DNA from: Siphonodentalium dalli
Lineage: Eukaryota > Mollusca > Scaphopoda > Gadilida > Siphonodentaliidae
Direction of reading: 5' to 3'
DNA length: 64,000 bases
Assembly (NCBI GenBank): GCA_032622095.1
Contig: CP136066.1
Span: forward strand, 204,622,978-204,686,977
The notes beneath the pieces are model-generated. The model worked only from the letters and a program-made list of their open reading frames with translations, was not told the origin of the DNA and did not search any database. Below are positions 45,752-57,495 of the stretch, piece by piece; positions within the stretch are counted from its first letter, which is position 1, and each line of letters begins with the position of its first letter. The translations under genes were made by a program, and so were the position numbers.

Positions 45752-48700
45752 GCAAATGATTCAGGCAGATGAAAAATATAACCCACATCTTTAATGATTC
45801 AGGCAGATGAAAAATATAACCCACATCTTTAATGATTCAGGCAGATGATAAATATAACCCACATCTTTAATGATTGAGGCAGATGATAAATATAACCCAC
45901 ATCTTTAATTATTCAGGCATATGATAAATATAACCCACATCTTTAATGATTCAGGCAGATGATAAATGTAACCCACATCTTTAATTATTAAGGCAGATGA
46001 TAAATATAACCCACATCTTTAATTATTCAGGCAGATGATAAAAATAACCCACATCTTTAATGATTTAGGCAGTTGATAAATATAACCCACATCTTTAATG
46101 ATTCAGGCAGATGATAAATGTATCCCACATCTTTAATGATTCAGGCAGATGATAAATATAACCCACATCTTTAATTATTCAGGCAGATGATAAAAATAAC
46201 CCACATCTTTAATTATTCAGGCATATGATAAATATATCCCACATCTTTAATGATTTAGGCAGTTGATAAATATAACCCATATCTTTAATTATTCAGACAG
46301 ATGAAGATAAATATAACCCACATCTTTAATTATTCAGGCATATGATAAATATAACCCACATCTTTAATGATTCAGTCAGTTGATAAATGTAACCCACATC
46401 TTTAATTATTCAGGCAGATGATAAATGTAACCCACATCTTTAATTATTCAGGCAGATGATAAATATAACCCACATCTTTAATTATTCAGGCATATGATAA
46501 ATATAACCCACATCTTTAATTATTCAGGCAGTTGATAAATGTAACCCACATCTTTAATTATTCAGGCAGTTGATAAATGTAACCCACATATTTAATGATT
46601 TAGGCAGTTGATAAATGTAACCGACATCTTTAATGATTTAGGCAGTTGATAAATGTAACACACATCTTTAATGATTTAGGCAGTTGATAAATGTAACCCA
46701 CATCTTTAATGATTTAGGCAGTTGATAAATGTAACACACATCTTTAATGATTCAGGCAGATGATAAATATAACCCACATCTTTAATGATTGAGGCAGATG
46801 ATAAATATAACCCACATCTTTAATTATTCAGGCATATGATAAATATAACCCACATCTTTAATGATTCAGGCAGATGATAAATGTAACCCACATCTTTAAT
46901 TATTCAGGCAGATGATAAATATAACCCACATCTTTAATGATTCAGGCAGATGATAAATATAACCCACATCTGTAATGATTTAGGCAGTTGATAAATATAA
47001 CCCACATCTTTAATGATTTAGGCAGTTGATAAATATAACCCACATCTTTAATTATTCAGGCAGATGATAAAAATAACCCACATCTTTAATGATTTAGGCA
47101 GTTGATAAATATAACCCACATCTTTAATGATTCAGGCAGATGATAAATGTATCCCACATCTTTAATGATTCAGGCAGATGATAAATATAACCCACATCTT
47201 TAATTATTCAGGCAGATGATAAAAATAACCCACATCTTTAATTATTCAGGCATATGATAAATATATCCCACATCTTTAATGATTTAGGCAGTTGATAAAT
47301 ATAACCCATATCTTTAATTATTCAGACAGATGAAGATAAATATAACCCACATCTTTAATTATTCAGGCATATGATAAATATAACCCACATCTTTAATGAT
47401 TCAGTCAGTTGATAAATGTAACCCACATCTTTAATTATTCAGGCAGATGATAAATGTAAGCCACATCTTTAATTATTCAGGCAGATGATAAATATAACCC
47501 ACATCTTTAATTATTCAGGCATATGATAAATATAACCCACATCTTTAATTATTCAGGCAGTTGATAAATGTAACCCACATCTTTAATTATTCAGGCAGTT
47601 GATAAATGTAACCCACATATTTAATGATTTAGGCAGTTGATAAATGTAACCGACATCTTTAATGATTTAGGCAGTTGATAAATGTAACACACATCTTTAA
47701 TGATTTAGGCAGTTGATAAATGTAACCCACATCTTTAATGATTTAGGCAGTTGATAAATGTAACACACATCTTTAATGATTTAGGCAGTTGATAAATGTA
47801 ACCGACATCTTTAATGATTTAGGCAGTTGATAAATGTAACACACATCTTTAATGATTTAGGCAGTTGATAAATGTAACACACATCTTTAATGATTTAGGC
47901 AGTTGATAAATGTAACCCACATATTTAATGATTTAGGCAGTTGATAAATGTAACCGACATCTTTAATGATTTAGGCAGTTGATAAATGTAACACACATCT
48001 TTAATGATTTAGGCAGTTGATAAATGTAACCCACATCTTTAATGATTTAGGCAGTTGATAAATGTAACACACATCTTTAATGATTTAGGCAGTTGATAAA
48101 TGTAACACACATCTTTAATGATTCAGGCAGTTGATAAATGTAACACACATCTTTAATGATTTAGGCAGTTGATAAATGTAACACACATCTTTAATGATTT
48201 AGGCAGTTGATAAATGTAACACACATCTTTAATGATTTAGGCAGTTGATAAATGTAACCCACATCTTTAATGATTTAGGCAGTTGATAAATGTAACACAC
48301 ATCTTTAATGATTTAGGCAGTTGATAAATGTAACACACATCTTTAATGATTTAGGCAGTTGATAAATGTAACACACATCTTTAATGATTCAGGCAGTTGA
48401 TAAATGTAACACGCATCTTTAATGATTGAGGCAGTTGATAAATGTAACACACATCTTTAATGATTCAGGCAGTTGATAAATGTAACACACATCTTTAATG
48501 ATTGAGGCAGTTGATAAATGTAACACACATCTTTAATGATTCAGGCAGTTGATAAATGTAACACACATCTTTAATGATTGAGGCAGTTGATAAATGTAAC
48601 ACACATCTTTAATGATTCAGGCAGTTGATAAATGTAACACACATCTTTAATGATTGAGGCAGTTGATAAATGTAACACACATCTTTAATGATTTAGGCAG

Positions 48701-49896
48701 TTGATAAATGTAACACACATCTTTAATGATTTAGGCAGTTGATAAATGTAACCCACATCTTTAATTATTCAGGCAGATGATAAATGTAACCCACATCTTT
48801 AATTATTCAGGCAGATGATAAATATAACCCACATCTTTAATTATTCAGGCATATGATAAATATAACCCACATCTTTAATTATTCAGGCAGTTGATAAATG
48901 TAACCCACATCTTTAATTATTCAGGCAGTTGATAAATGTAACCCACATATTTAATGATTTAGGCAGTTGATAAATGTAACCGACATCTTTAATGATTTAG
49001 GCAGTTGATAAATGTAACACACATCTTTAATGATTTAGGCAGTTGATAAATGTAACCCACATCTTTAATGATTTAGGCAGTTGATAAATGTAACACACAT
49101 CTTTAATGATTTAGGCAGTTGATAAATGTAACACACATCTTTAATGATTCAGGCAGTTGATAAATGTAACACACATCTTTAATGATTTAGGCAGTTGATA
49201 AATGTAACACACATCTTTAATGATTTAGGCAGTTGATAAATGTAACACACATCTTTAATGATTTAGGCAGTTGATAAATGTAACCCACATCTTTAATGAT
49301 TTAGGCAGTTGATAAATGTAACACACATCTTTAATGATTTAGGCAGTTGATAAATGTAACACACATCTTTAATGATTTAGGCAGTTGATAAATGTAACAC
49401 ACATCTTTAATGATTCAGGCAGTTGATAAATGTAACACACATCTTTAATGATTCAGGCAGTTGATAAATGTAATACACATCTTTAATGATTCAGGCAGTT
49501 GATAAATGTAACACACATCTTTAATGATTCAGGCAGTTGATAAATGTAACACACATCTTTAATGATTTAGGCAGTTGATAAATGTAACACACATCTTTAA
49601 TGATTCAGGCAGTTGATAAATGTAACACACATCTTTAATGATTCAGGCAGTTGATAAATGTAACACACATCTTTAATGATTTAGGCAGTTGATAAATGTA
49701 ACACACATCTTTAATGATTCAGGCAGTTGATAAATGTAACACACATCTTTAATGATTTAGGCAGTTGATAAATGTAACACACATCTTTAATGATTCAGGC
49801 AGTTGATAAATGTAACACACATCTTTAATGATTCAGGCAGTTGATAAATGTAACACACATCTTTAATGATTCAGGCAGTTGATAAATGTAACACAC
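45752..49896 (-). repeat. 38-bp minisatellite filling the M2 exon 2-3 intron, ~109 copies
   Basis: The plus-strand unit runs GGCAGTTGATAAATGTAACA then CACATCTTTAATGATTCA. On the minus strand the intron starts GTGTGTTACATTTATC at the exon 2 donor, which is the unit itself, and the array stops about 20 nt from the exon 3 acceptor, so the intron is essentially all repeat. There are two sequence classes: GCAGATGATAAATATAACCC (mainly at low coordinates) and GCAGTTGATAAATGTAACAC (mainly at high coordinates). A rare variant with GATGAAGATAAA occurs at about 46300 and about 47325, implying an internal duplication of about 1 kb. Confidence 0.95.
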
Positions 49897-50061
49897 CTCT
49901 GGTGACTTATTCAGCAGCACATCAATGAGGACATCGTAATCTTTGCCTTTTGCAGCTTTGTTTACACAGAAGGCATCAAACTCCACTGGTTCAAGCATCA
50001 GACCAATCGCTAGATTACGGAAATCTCCTGATAAGTCAGAGTCAAGGTCATCAATACAGTT
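49897..50061 (-). CDS. poly-annexin M2 exon 2 (end of repeat I, start of repeat II)
   Basis: 165 nt, acceptor tttcag, donor GAG|gtgtgt. It reads NCIDDLDSDLSGDFRNLAIG and on to LLNKSPE, phase 0 to 0. The Asp of SDLSGD lies 38 residues after GLGT of exon 1, completing the repeat I calcium site. The second loop reads AAKGKDYDVLIDVL and lacks GxGT. It is one codon shorter and more diverged than exon 2 of M3 and M4 (168 nt). Confidence 0.92.
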
Positions 50062-50502
50062 CTGAAAAATATATATATTGATGGGTTAGTTGATGTCATC
50101 ATGATATATATATGTCCTCTGCGTGAAGTTAAGATGGTTATATTTCAAAGCACCAAATGCCACTTCAATGCTCTATGTTAGCAAATTGGTGCTAAGATAA
50201 GATACAATTTGTCTTGTAGCCATTATCAACAAAGTCAATGTGATGGATATGAAATAACACAAGGAATTAATGGCTGATTTAATGAATTTGGGTGCTTTTA
50301 AAGTGTTTTTAATATGATATTAATGTTTTCCCCTTTCAGTAGAGTTTTGCTATGTGATTCTGTTTTTTCTCATTTACCATCCTATGTTTCATAGAGTTAT
50401 TGCCATGGGTCCAATATACAAGTCAAAGAGCTATGATGATGTTAAAATGCTCACAGTTCACAAATGAGACTAATTATTCTTAATGAAATTTAAGATAATC
50501 TA
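50062..50502. other. intron, M2 exons 1-2, unique part
   Basis: About 440 bp of AT-rich sequence between the exon 2 acceptor and the distal end of the donor array; no feature recognised. Confidence 0.5.
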
Positions 50503-53500
50503 CCTGTTTGTATTTGTCTTGGTATTAAATAGAATGCTAACCTGTTTGTATTTGTCTTGGTATTAAATAGAATGCTAACCTGTTTGTATTTATCTTGGTA
50601 TTAAATAGAATGCTAACCTGTTTGTATTTGTCTTGGTATTAAATAGAATGCTAACCTGTTTGTATTTGTCTTGGCATTTAATAGAATGCTAACATGTTTG
50701 TATTTGTCTTGGTATTAAATAGAATGCTAACCTGTCTGTATTTGTCTTGGTATTAAATAGAATGCTAACCTGTTTGTATTTATCTTGGTATTATATAGAA
50801 TGCTAACCTGTTTGTATTTGTCTTGGTATTAATAGAATGCTAACCTGTTTGTATTTGTCTTGGTATTAATAGAATGCTAACCTGTTTGTATTTGTCTTGG
50901 TATTAATAGAATGCTAACCTGTTTGTATTTGTCTTGGCATTAAATAGAATGCTAACCTGTTTGTATTTGTCTTGGTATTAAATAGAATGCTAACCTGTTT
51001 GTATTTATCTTGGTATTATATAGAATGCTAACCTGTTTGTATTTGTCTTGGTATTAAATAGAATGCTAATCTGTTTGTATTTGTCTTGGTATTAAATAGA
51101 ATGCTAACCTGTTTGTATTTGTCTTGGTATTAATAGAATGCTAACCTGTTTGTATTTATCTTGGTATTATATAGAATGCTAACCTGTTTGTATTTGTCTT
51201 GGTATTATATAGAATGCTAACCTGTTTGTATTTGTCTTGGTATTAAATAGAATGCTAACCTGTTTGTATTTATCTTGGTATTAAATAGAATGCTAACCTG
51301 TTTGTATTTGTCTTGGTATTAAATAGAATGCTAACCTGTTTGTATTTGTCTTGGTATTAAATAGAATGCTGACCTGTTTATATTTGTCTTGGTATTAATA
51401 GAATGCTAACCTGTTTGTATTTGTCTTGGTATTAAATAGAATGCTAACCTGTTTGTATTTGTGTTGGTATTAAATAGAATGCTAACCTGTTTGTATTGTC
51501 TTGGTATTAAATAGAATGCTAACCTGTTTGTATTTGTCTTGGTATTAATAGAATGCTAACCTGTTTGTATTTGTCTTGGTGTTAAATAGAATGCTAACCT
51601 GTTTGTATTTGTCTTGGTATTAAATAGAATGCTAACCTGTTTGTATTTGTCTTGGTATTAAATAGAATGCTAGCATGTTTGTATTTGTCTTGGTATTAAA
51701 TAGAATGCTAACCTGTTTGTATTTATCTTGGTATTAAATAGAATGCTAACCTGTTTGTATTTGTCTTGGTATTAAATAGAATGCTAACATGTTTGTATTT
51801 GTCTTGGTATTAAATAGAATGCTAACCTGTTTGGATTTGTCTTGGTATTAAATAGAATGCTAACATGTTTGTATTTGTCTTGGTATTAAATAGAATGCTA
51901 ACCTGTTTGTATTTGTCTTGGTATTAAATAGAATGCTAACCTGTTTGTATTTGTCTTGGTATTAAATAGAATGCTAACCTGTTTGTATTTGTCTTGGTAT
52001 TAAATAGAATGCTAACATGTTTGTATTTGTCTTGGTATTAAATAGAATGCTAACCTGTTTGTATTTGTCTTGGTATTAAATAGAATGCTAACCTGTTTGT
52101 ATTTGTCTTGGTATTAAATAGAATGCTAACCTGTTTGTATTTATCTTGGTATTAAATAGAATGCTAACCTGTTTGTATTTGTCTTGGTATTAAATAGAAT
52201 GCTAACCTGTTTGTATTTGTCTTGGTATTAAATAGAATGCTAACCTGTTTGTATTTGTCTTGGTATTAAATAGAATGCTAACCTGTTTGTATTTGTCTTG
52301 GTATTAAATAGAATGCTAACATGTTTGTATTTGTCTTGGTATTAAATAGAATGCTAACCTGTTTGTATTTGTCTTGGTATTAAATAGAATGCTAACATGT
52401 TTGTATTTGTCTTGGTATTAAATAGAATGCTAACCTGTTTGTATTTGTCTTGGTATTAAATAGAATGCTAACCTGTTTGTATTTATCTTGGTATTAAATA
52501 GAATGCTAACCTGTTTGTATTTGTCTTGGTATTAAATAGAATGCTAACCTGTTTGTATTTGTCTTGGTATTAAATAGAATGCTAACATGTTTGTATTTGT
52601 CTTGGTATTAAATAGAATGCTAACCTGTTTGTATTTGTCTTGGTATTAAATAGAATGCTAACATGTTTGTATTTGTCTTGGTATTAAATAGAATGCTAAC
52701 CTGTTTGTATTTGTCTTGGTATTAAATAGAATGCTAACCTGTTTGTATTTGTCTTGGTATTAAATAGAATGCTAACCTGTTTGTATTTGTCTTGGTATTA
52801 AATAGAATGCTAACCTGTTTGTATTTGTCTTGGTATTAAATAGAATGCTAACCTGTTTGTATTTGTCTTGGTATTAAATAGAATGCTAACCTGTTTGTAT
52901 TTGTCTTGGTATTAAATAGAATGCTAACCTGTTTGTATTTGTCTTGGTATTAAATAGAATGCTAACCTGTTTGTATTTGTCTTGGTATTAAATAGAATGC
53001 TAACCTGTTTGTATTTGTCTTGGTATTAAATAGAATGCTAACCTGTTTGTATTTGTCTTGGTATTAAATAGAATGCTAACATGTTTATATTTGTCTTGGT
53101 ATTAAATAGAATGCTAACCTGTTTGTATTTGTCTTGGTATTAAATAGAATGCTAACATGTTTGTATTTGTCTTGGTATTAAATAGAATGCTAACCTGTTT
53201 GTATTTGTCTTGGTATTAAATAGAATGCTAACCTGTTTGTATTTATCTTGGTATTAAATAGAATGCTAACCTGTTTGTATTTGTCTTGGTATTAAATAGA
53301 ATGCTAACCTGTTTGTATTTGTCTTGGTATTAAATAGAATGCTAACATGTTTGTATTTGTCTTGGTATTAAATAGAATGCTAAACTGTTTGTATTTGTCT
53401 TGGTATTAAATAGAATGCTAACATGTTTGTATTTGTCTTGGTATTAAATAGAATGCTAACCTGTTTGTATTTGTCTTGGTATTAATAGAATGCTAACCTG

Positions 53501-53991
53501 TTTGTATTTGTCTTGGTGTTAAATAGAATGCTAACCTGTTTGTATTTGTCTTGGTATTAAATAGAATGCTAACCTGTTTGTATTTGTCTTGGTATTAAAT
53601 AGAATGCTAGCATGTTTGTATTTGTCTTGGTATTAAATAGAATGCTAACCTGTTTGTATTTGTCTTGGTATTAAATAGAATGCTAACCTGTTTGTATTTG
53701 TCTTGGTATTAAATAGAATGCTAACATGTTTGTATTTGTCTTGGTATTAAATAGAATGCTAACCTGTTTGTATTTGTCTTGGTATTAAATAGAATGCTAA
53801 CATGTTTGTATTTGTCTTGGTATTAAATAGAATGCTAACCTGTTTGTATTTGTCTTGGTATTAAATAGAATGCTAACCTGTTTGTATTTGTCTTGGTATT
53901 AAATAGAATGCTAACCTGTTTGTATTTGTCTTGGTATTAAATAGAATGCTAACCTGTTTGTATTTGTCTTGGTATTTAATAGAATGCTAAC
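50503..53991 (-). repeat. 38-bp minisatellite made of exon 1 end + splice donor (M2), ~92 copies
   Basis: The minus-strand unit is CAAGACAAATACAAACAG (the last 18 nt of M2 exon 1) followed by GTTAGCATTCTATTTAATAC (donor and first intron bases). It repeats head to tail from the real exon junction for 3.5 kb. Most units are 38 bp, some 36 bp (TATTAATAG instead of TATTAAATAG). Point variants such as AACATG for AACCTG recur in a patterned way, which suggests duplication of multi-unit blocks. Confidence 0.95.
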
Positions 53992-54457
53992 CTGTTTGTA
54001 TTTGTCTTGGTATTTCTCCCTGATGTTTTGTCTCTGAGAGTTATTGTTCCTGGATATGACATCTATAATAGTATCCTCATCAGTTCCCAGCCCCTTCATT
54101 GCTTTATACAGCTTATCCCAGTCCTCATTAGAATCATCCGGCTTCTCATCCGGCTTCTCATCCGGCTTCTCTTCTTCTTTCTTTTGTTCCTGTATTTCTT
54201 CCTCCCTTTCTTGAACAATCGCTTTCTCTTTCTTCTTTTTGTCCTTTTTATCTTTTTCCTTCTCCTTTTTGTCATCCTTTTCTTCTTCTTTCTTCTCCTT
54301 TTTGTCATCCTTTTCTTCTTCTTTCTTCTGTTGTTGCTGTTTCTCTTGCTGTACAGGAACAATGATCTGTGCTTCCTTCTGTTGTTCCTTATTTGGTGAC
54401 GCCTCCTTTTCTTTCTTTGGTGATTTTTCCTTCTTCTTGACATCCTTCTCTTTGATT
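53992..54457 (-). CDS. poly-annexin M2 exon 1 (charged linker + start of repeat I)
   Basis: 466 nt, acceptor tatag, proximal donor CAG|gttagc. It completes the Lys codon (AA|A), then codes for 155 residues. Residues 1-110 are a linker dominated by K, E, D and Q (IKEKDVKKKEKSPKKEKEAS at its start), with a duplicated EEEKDDKKEK block and a triplicated KPDE/KPDD block. Residues 111-155 are EDWDKLYKAMKGLGTDED through KYKQ: helices A-C of repeat I with the calcium loop KGLGT. This is the longest linker of the four complete ones. The donor is followed by about 92 tandem copies of the exon-end/donor sequence, so donor choice is an open question; only the proximal one keeps the frame simply. Confidence 0.92.
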
Positions 54458-54787
54458 CTATAATATTTCAGAATGTTATAACTCCACTAAACATGTCACA
54501 CCGAGCTCATAATAGCAGGTGTTCAGGTTCGCATGGCGGTAAATATCTGTCAAGTTTCAAAAATTTCTATGTCAAAAAAGGGGTTTATAAAAAATTTACT
54601 GAAAAATGTAGGAATACAAACTCAGACAAAGTTGCATTCATGAATTACGAACAGATGGAAAAGCTGATTCCTATATACCCCATAACTTCATTACGGGAGG
54701 CGATGGGTTGGAAATGCACAAAAATCTTATAAACTTTCCGTATTTTTCAGATCAACAAGCGGAAAGTAATTATTGTTAGATGCTTAC

Positions 54788-54909
54788 TTGTCTCCGATAA
54801 CTGCCAGCAGTAGTTTCCTGTAATCTCCACTCGTTTCTGATTTTATTTCTTTTATCACATTCTTCTCATGAAGCTCCTCAAACTTAGCACCAACTGCTGG
54901 TAGATCCTT
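54788..54909 (-). CDS. poly-annexin M1 exon 8 (repeat IV, second half)
   Basis: 122 nt, acceptor ttccag, donor gtaagca. It reads KDLPAVGAKFEELHEKNVIK and on through SETSGDYRKLLLAVIGD, then AA of a split Lys codon. In an ordinary annexin a stop codon follows within a few residues of this point; here a donor is used, and M2 exon 1, beginning 330 nt away, supplies the third base. Confidence 0.93.
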
Positions 54910-55059
54910 CTGGAAATAAAAAGTATTATAAAACTTGTTACTCAAGTGAGCTTTCTTCAAACAATTTCGGCCGAATTTTTTTGACAACAGCTACTTTTGA
55001 AACTTGTTCAGATTTCCGGAAAATACAGACGCAATCATCTATATGGTTACTAATATTAT

Positions 55060-55472
55060 CAGGCATGAGAATAAGGTGCCTGACATTTGCAGAATAAGGT
55101 CCCCAGTGGGCTAGCATCACTAAATTCACCCTCTGTGACCTCATTCTGCTTTCGCCTCATCCTCTCTGGAAAGTATCTTTATTATCAAATTAACAAGTGT
55201 TTTAGTTCCTATAGAAACTTCTTCACAAAGATTCCTTTTCCTTTTCTTTTTTAGTTTAGTTTCTCTATATCCCTAGATTGGCAGATGACACATTGCATAA
55301 TCGAGGTTCCCAATGGGGGTACATCATAATATTCTGGGAACTTCAGTTTATGTCTCCCATAGTACATGAGAGTGAATATAGTGATGTTAACCCACTGTGC
55401 AGGGTAGCATCACTAAATTCACCCTCTGGGGACCTCATTCTGCAAATGTCAGGCACCTTATTCTCAGGCCTG
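55060..55472. mobile_element. hAT-like palindromic MITE
   Basis: Ends CAGGCATGAGAATAAGGTGC and GCACCTTATTCTCAGGCCTG, flanked by AATATTAT and TATATTAT (8 bp, one mismatch). The arms contain ATTTGCAGAATAAGGTCCCC; the middle holds the CCTCATCCTCTCTGGAAAG segment found in longer family members. Confidence 0.7.
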
Positions 55473-55532
55473 TATATTATAAAAGAAAAGCCGTATTTCT
55501 TTACTGCTGAAAAACGTTCATAATACTATTAA

Positions 55533-55924
55533 CCCTTTACCCGACAGAAGGGCCCTGTGCCAATGCATTCTCTTATATATGCGAGTCGACCATAGGTCGC
55601 CTCGCATATATAAGAGAATGCATTGGCTTAACACATTAAAAATTATAAAATTGTTAAAGAATGTAAGAAAAAATGGTAAAAAGTGTTAAAAAAAGATTTT
55701 TTTTAGGCCAATGCATTCTCTTATATATGCGAGGCGACCTATGGTCGACTCGCATATATAAGAAAATGCATTGGCACAGGGCATAACTGTAACCATCACA
55801 ATGTGGTCAATGAGCCGGTTCCAATGATATCCATATGTGTATGGTTCTATTGAGACAGACCGAAGATAGTTTAGGCTGTTGAAGCTTTATTTGGCCGGTT
55901 TTGGCCGGTTTGTTGGGTAAAGGG
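55533..55924. mobile_element. piggyBac-like TTAA MITE (CCCTTTACCC family)
   Basis: Ends CCCTTTACCCGACAGAAGGG and GTTGGGTAAAGGG with TTAA borders. Same layout as 59790-60181: two hairpins, A-rich spacer and GGCCGGTTTTGGCCGGTTTG segment. Confidence 0.8.
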
Positions 55925-55928
55925 TTAA

Positions 55929-56186
55929 CCATTTCCTGACGGGAGCTAGCTGCTCTGGTGCAGCATTAATGATAATGTGCCATTCCATTCTCTTATATAT
56001 GCGAATCTCCGATAGGGAGCCTCGCATATATAAGAGAAACACTGGCTTACAAGGTCAAGCTAAATATTGTTAAGCTAATGTATTCTTTTATATATGCGAG
56101 GCTCCCTATGGGAGACTCCCATATATAAGAGAATGCATTGGCACATGATTTTCGAAAAATTTCAGGAAGCTCCAGTCATGGAAGGG
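55929..56186. mobile_element. TTAA MITE (CCCTTTCATGA family), back-to-back
   Basis: Shares the TTAA at 55925-55928 with the preceding element and ends at GGAAGGG|TTAA. Ends read CCATTTCCTGACGGGAGC and GCTCCAGTCATGGAAGGG. Two hairpins with TCTCTTATATATGCGA arms. Confidence 0.7.
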
Positions 56187-56277
56187 TTAAATGGTAATCA
56201 GAATCATGAATATAATTTTTTTAAAGGTGACTTAAGTGATATTTCAGTACGCTTATCTGCTAGAATGGATAAACACA

Positions 56278-56685
56278 GGCCTTAAAATATGGTGCCGGAC
56301 ATTTGCATAATGAGGTCTTCAGAGGGTGAATTTATTGACGCTACCCCAAACAGCAGGCTGCCACCATTAAATTCACCCCCTGGTGACCTCATTCTGCTTA
56401 GGAACGTATCTTTATTTTCAAATTAACAAGTTTTTTCTTTAGAAGGTTTCTTTTTTTGTTTAGTTTCACTATATCCCCAAATTGGCAGATGTCAAAATGA
56501 ATAATCGAGATGCCTAATGGTTGCACGTCACCATCTTCACCATCTGGGAACTTAAATCTGTGTCTAGGTCTCCATAGCAGAGGAGGCCATGCAGAATGAG
56601 GTCCTCAGAGGATGAATTTAGTTATGCTAGCCTGCTGTGCGGGGTAGCATCACTAAATTCACCTTTTGGGAACCTGCTATTGCTA
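56278..56685. mobile_element. hAT-like palindromic MITE, right end eroded
   Basis: The left end CAGGCCTTAAAATATGGTGC and inner motif GAGGTCTTCAGAGGGTGAAT match the family described at 42813. The second arm is recognisable around 56590-56675 (CATCACTAAATTCACC), but the terminal inverted repeat is lost on the right. Confidence 0.55.
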
Positions 56686-56758
56686 TACAAATATGATGAC
56701 CACCATACAGTGTTTTATATCATTTTAAAATTCAGACTGGGGAAATCAAAAGATTTAA

Positions 56759-57150
56759 CCCTTTACCCAACAAACCGGCCAAAACCGGCCAAATAAAGCT
56801 TCAACAGCCTAAAATATCTTCGGTCTGTCTCAATAAAACCATACAAATATGGATATCATTGGAACCGGCTCATTGACCACATTGTGATGGTTATAGTTAT
56901 GCCCTGTGCCAATGCATTCTCTTATATATGCGAGTCGACCATAGGTCGCCTCGCATATATAAGAGAATGCATTGGCCTAAAAAAAATCTTTTTTTAACAC
57001 TTTTTACCATTTTTTCTTACATTCCTTAACAATTTTATAATTTTTAATGTGTTAAGCCAATGCATTCTCTTATATATGCGAGGCGACCTATGGTCGACTC
57101 GCATATATAAGAGAATGCATTGGCACAGGGCCGTTCTGTTGGGTAAAGGG
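56759..57150. mobile_element. piggyBac-like TTAA MITE (CCCTTTACCC family)
   Basis: TTAA on both sides, ends CCCTTTACCCAACAAACCGG and GTTGGGTAAAGGG. It lies in the opposite orientation to the copy at 55533-55924. Two near-perfect hairpins (56907-56976, 57056-57124). Confidence 0.8.
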
Positions 57151-57241
57151 TTAAACTGAGGTTAGACATGGTGATGTTCTGAAAACAGCTTCACTAAGTT
57201 TACATTGGTTCCAAACCAATACAGACACATAAATAACTTAC

Positions 57242-57354
57242 TTCTTCTCTGGACACGACGACCCGACTGAGCAAATCTTCGTTGGTTCCCAGACCACTGC
57301 ATGAGTCAGCAAAATTATCAGCACAGTGAGCAGGAGGGTCTTCACTGGACTTCA
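57242..57354 (-). CDS. poly-annexin M1 exon 7 (repeat IV, first half)
   Basis: 113 nt, acceptor attgtag, donor gtaagt. After completing Leu it reads KSSEDPPAHCADNFADSC, then the calcium-loop motif GLGTNED and LLSRVVVSREE. From GLGT there are 38 residues to the Glu in KSETSGDY of exon 8, the canonical spacing of a type II annexin calcium site. Confidence 0.93.
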
Positions 57355-57417
57355 CTACAATAAAATCAAATTTGTTTCAATATCTATTTCTTAAATGGAA
57401 CCCAAGGAAAAATATAT

Positions 57418-57495
57418 GGTCGTTTGTTGAACTTATTATCTGAATATTTCCTGATGGAATTACTCGTCAATGAGTATTTAGTAAATAAAGGTTAA
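57418..57495. repeat. dispersed ~80-bp repeat
   Basis: ATGGTCGTTTGTTGAACTTA, then TTCCTGATGGAATTACTCG and an AGTAAATAAAGG end. Related to the segments near 34085, 35786 and 60268. Confidence 0.45.
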
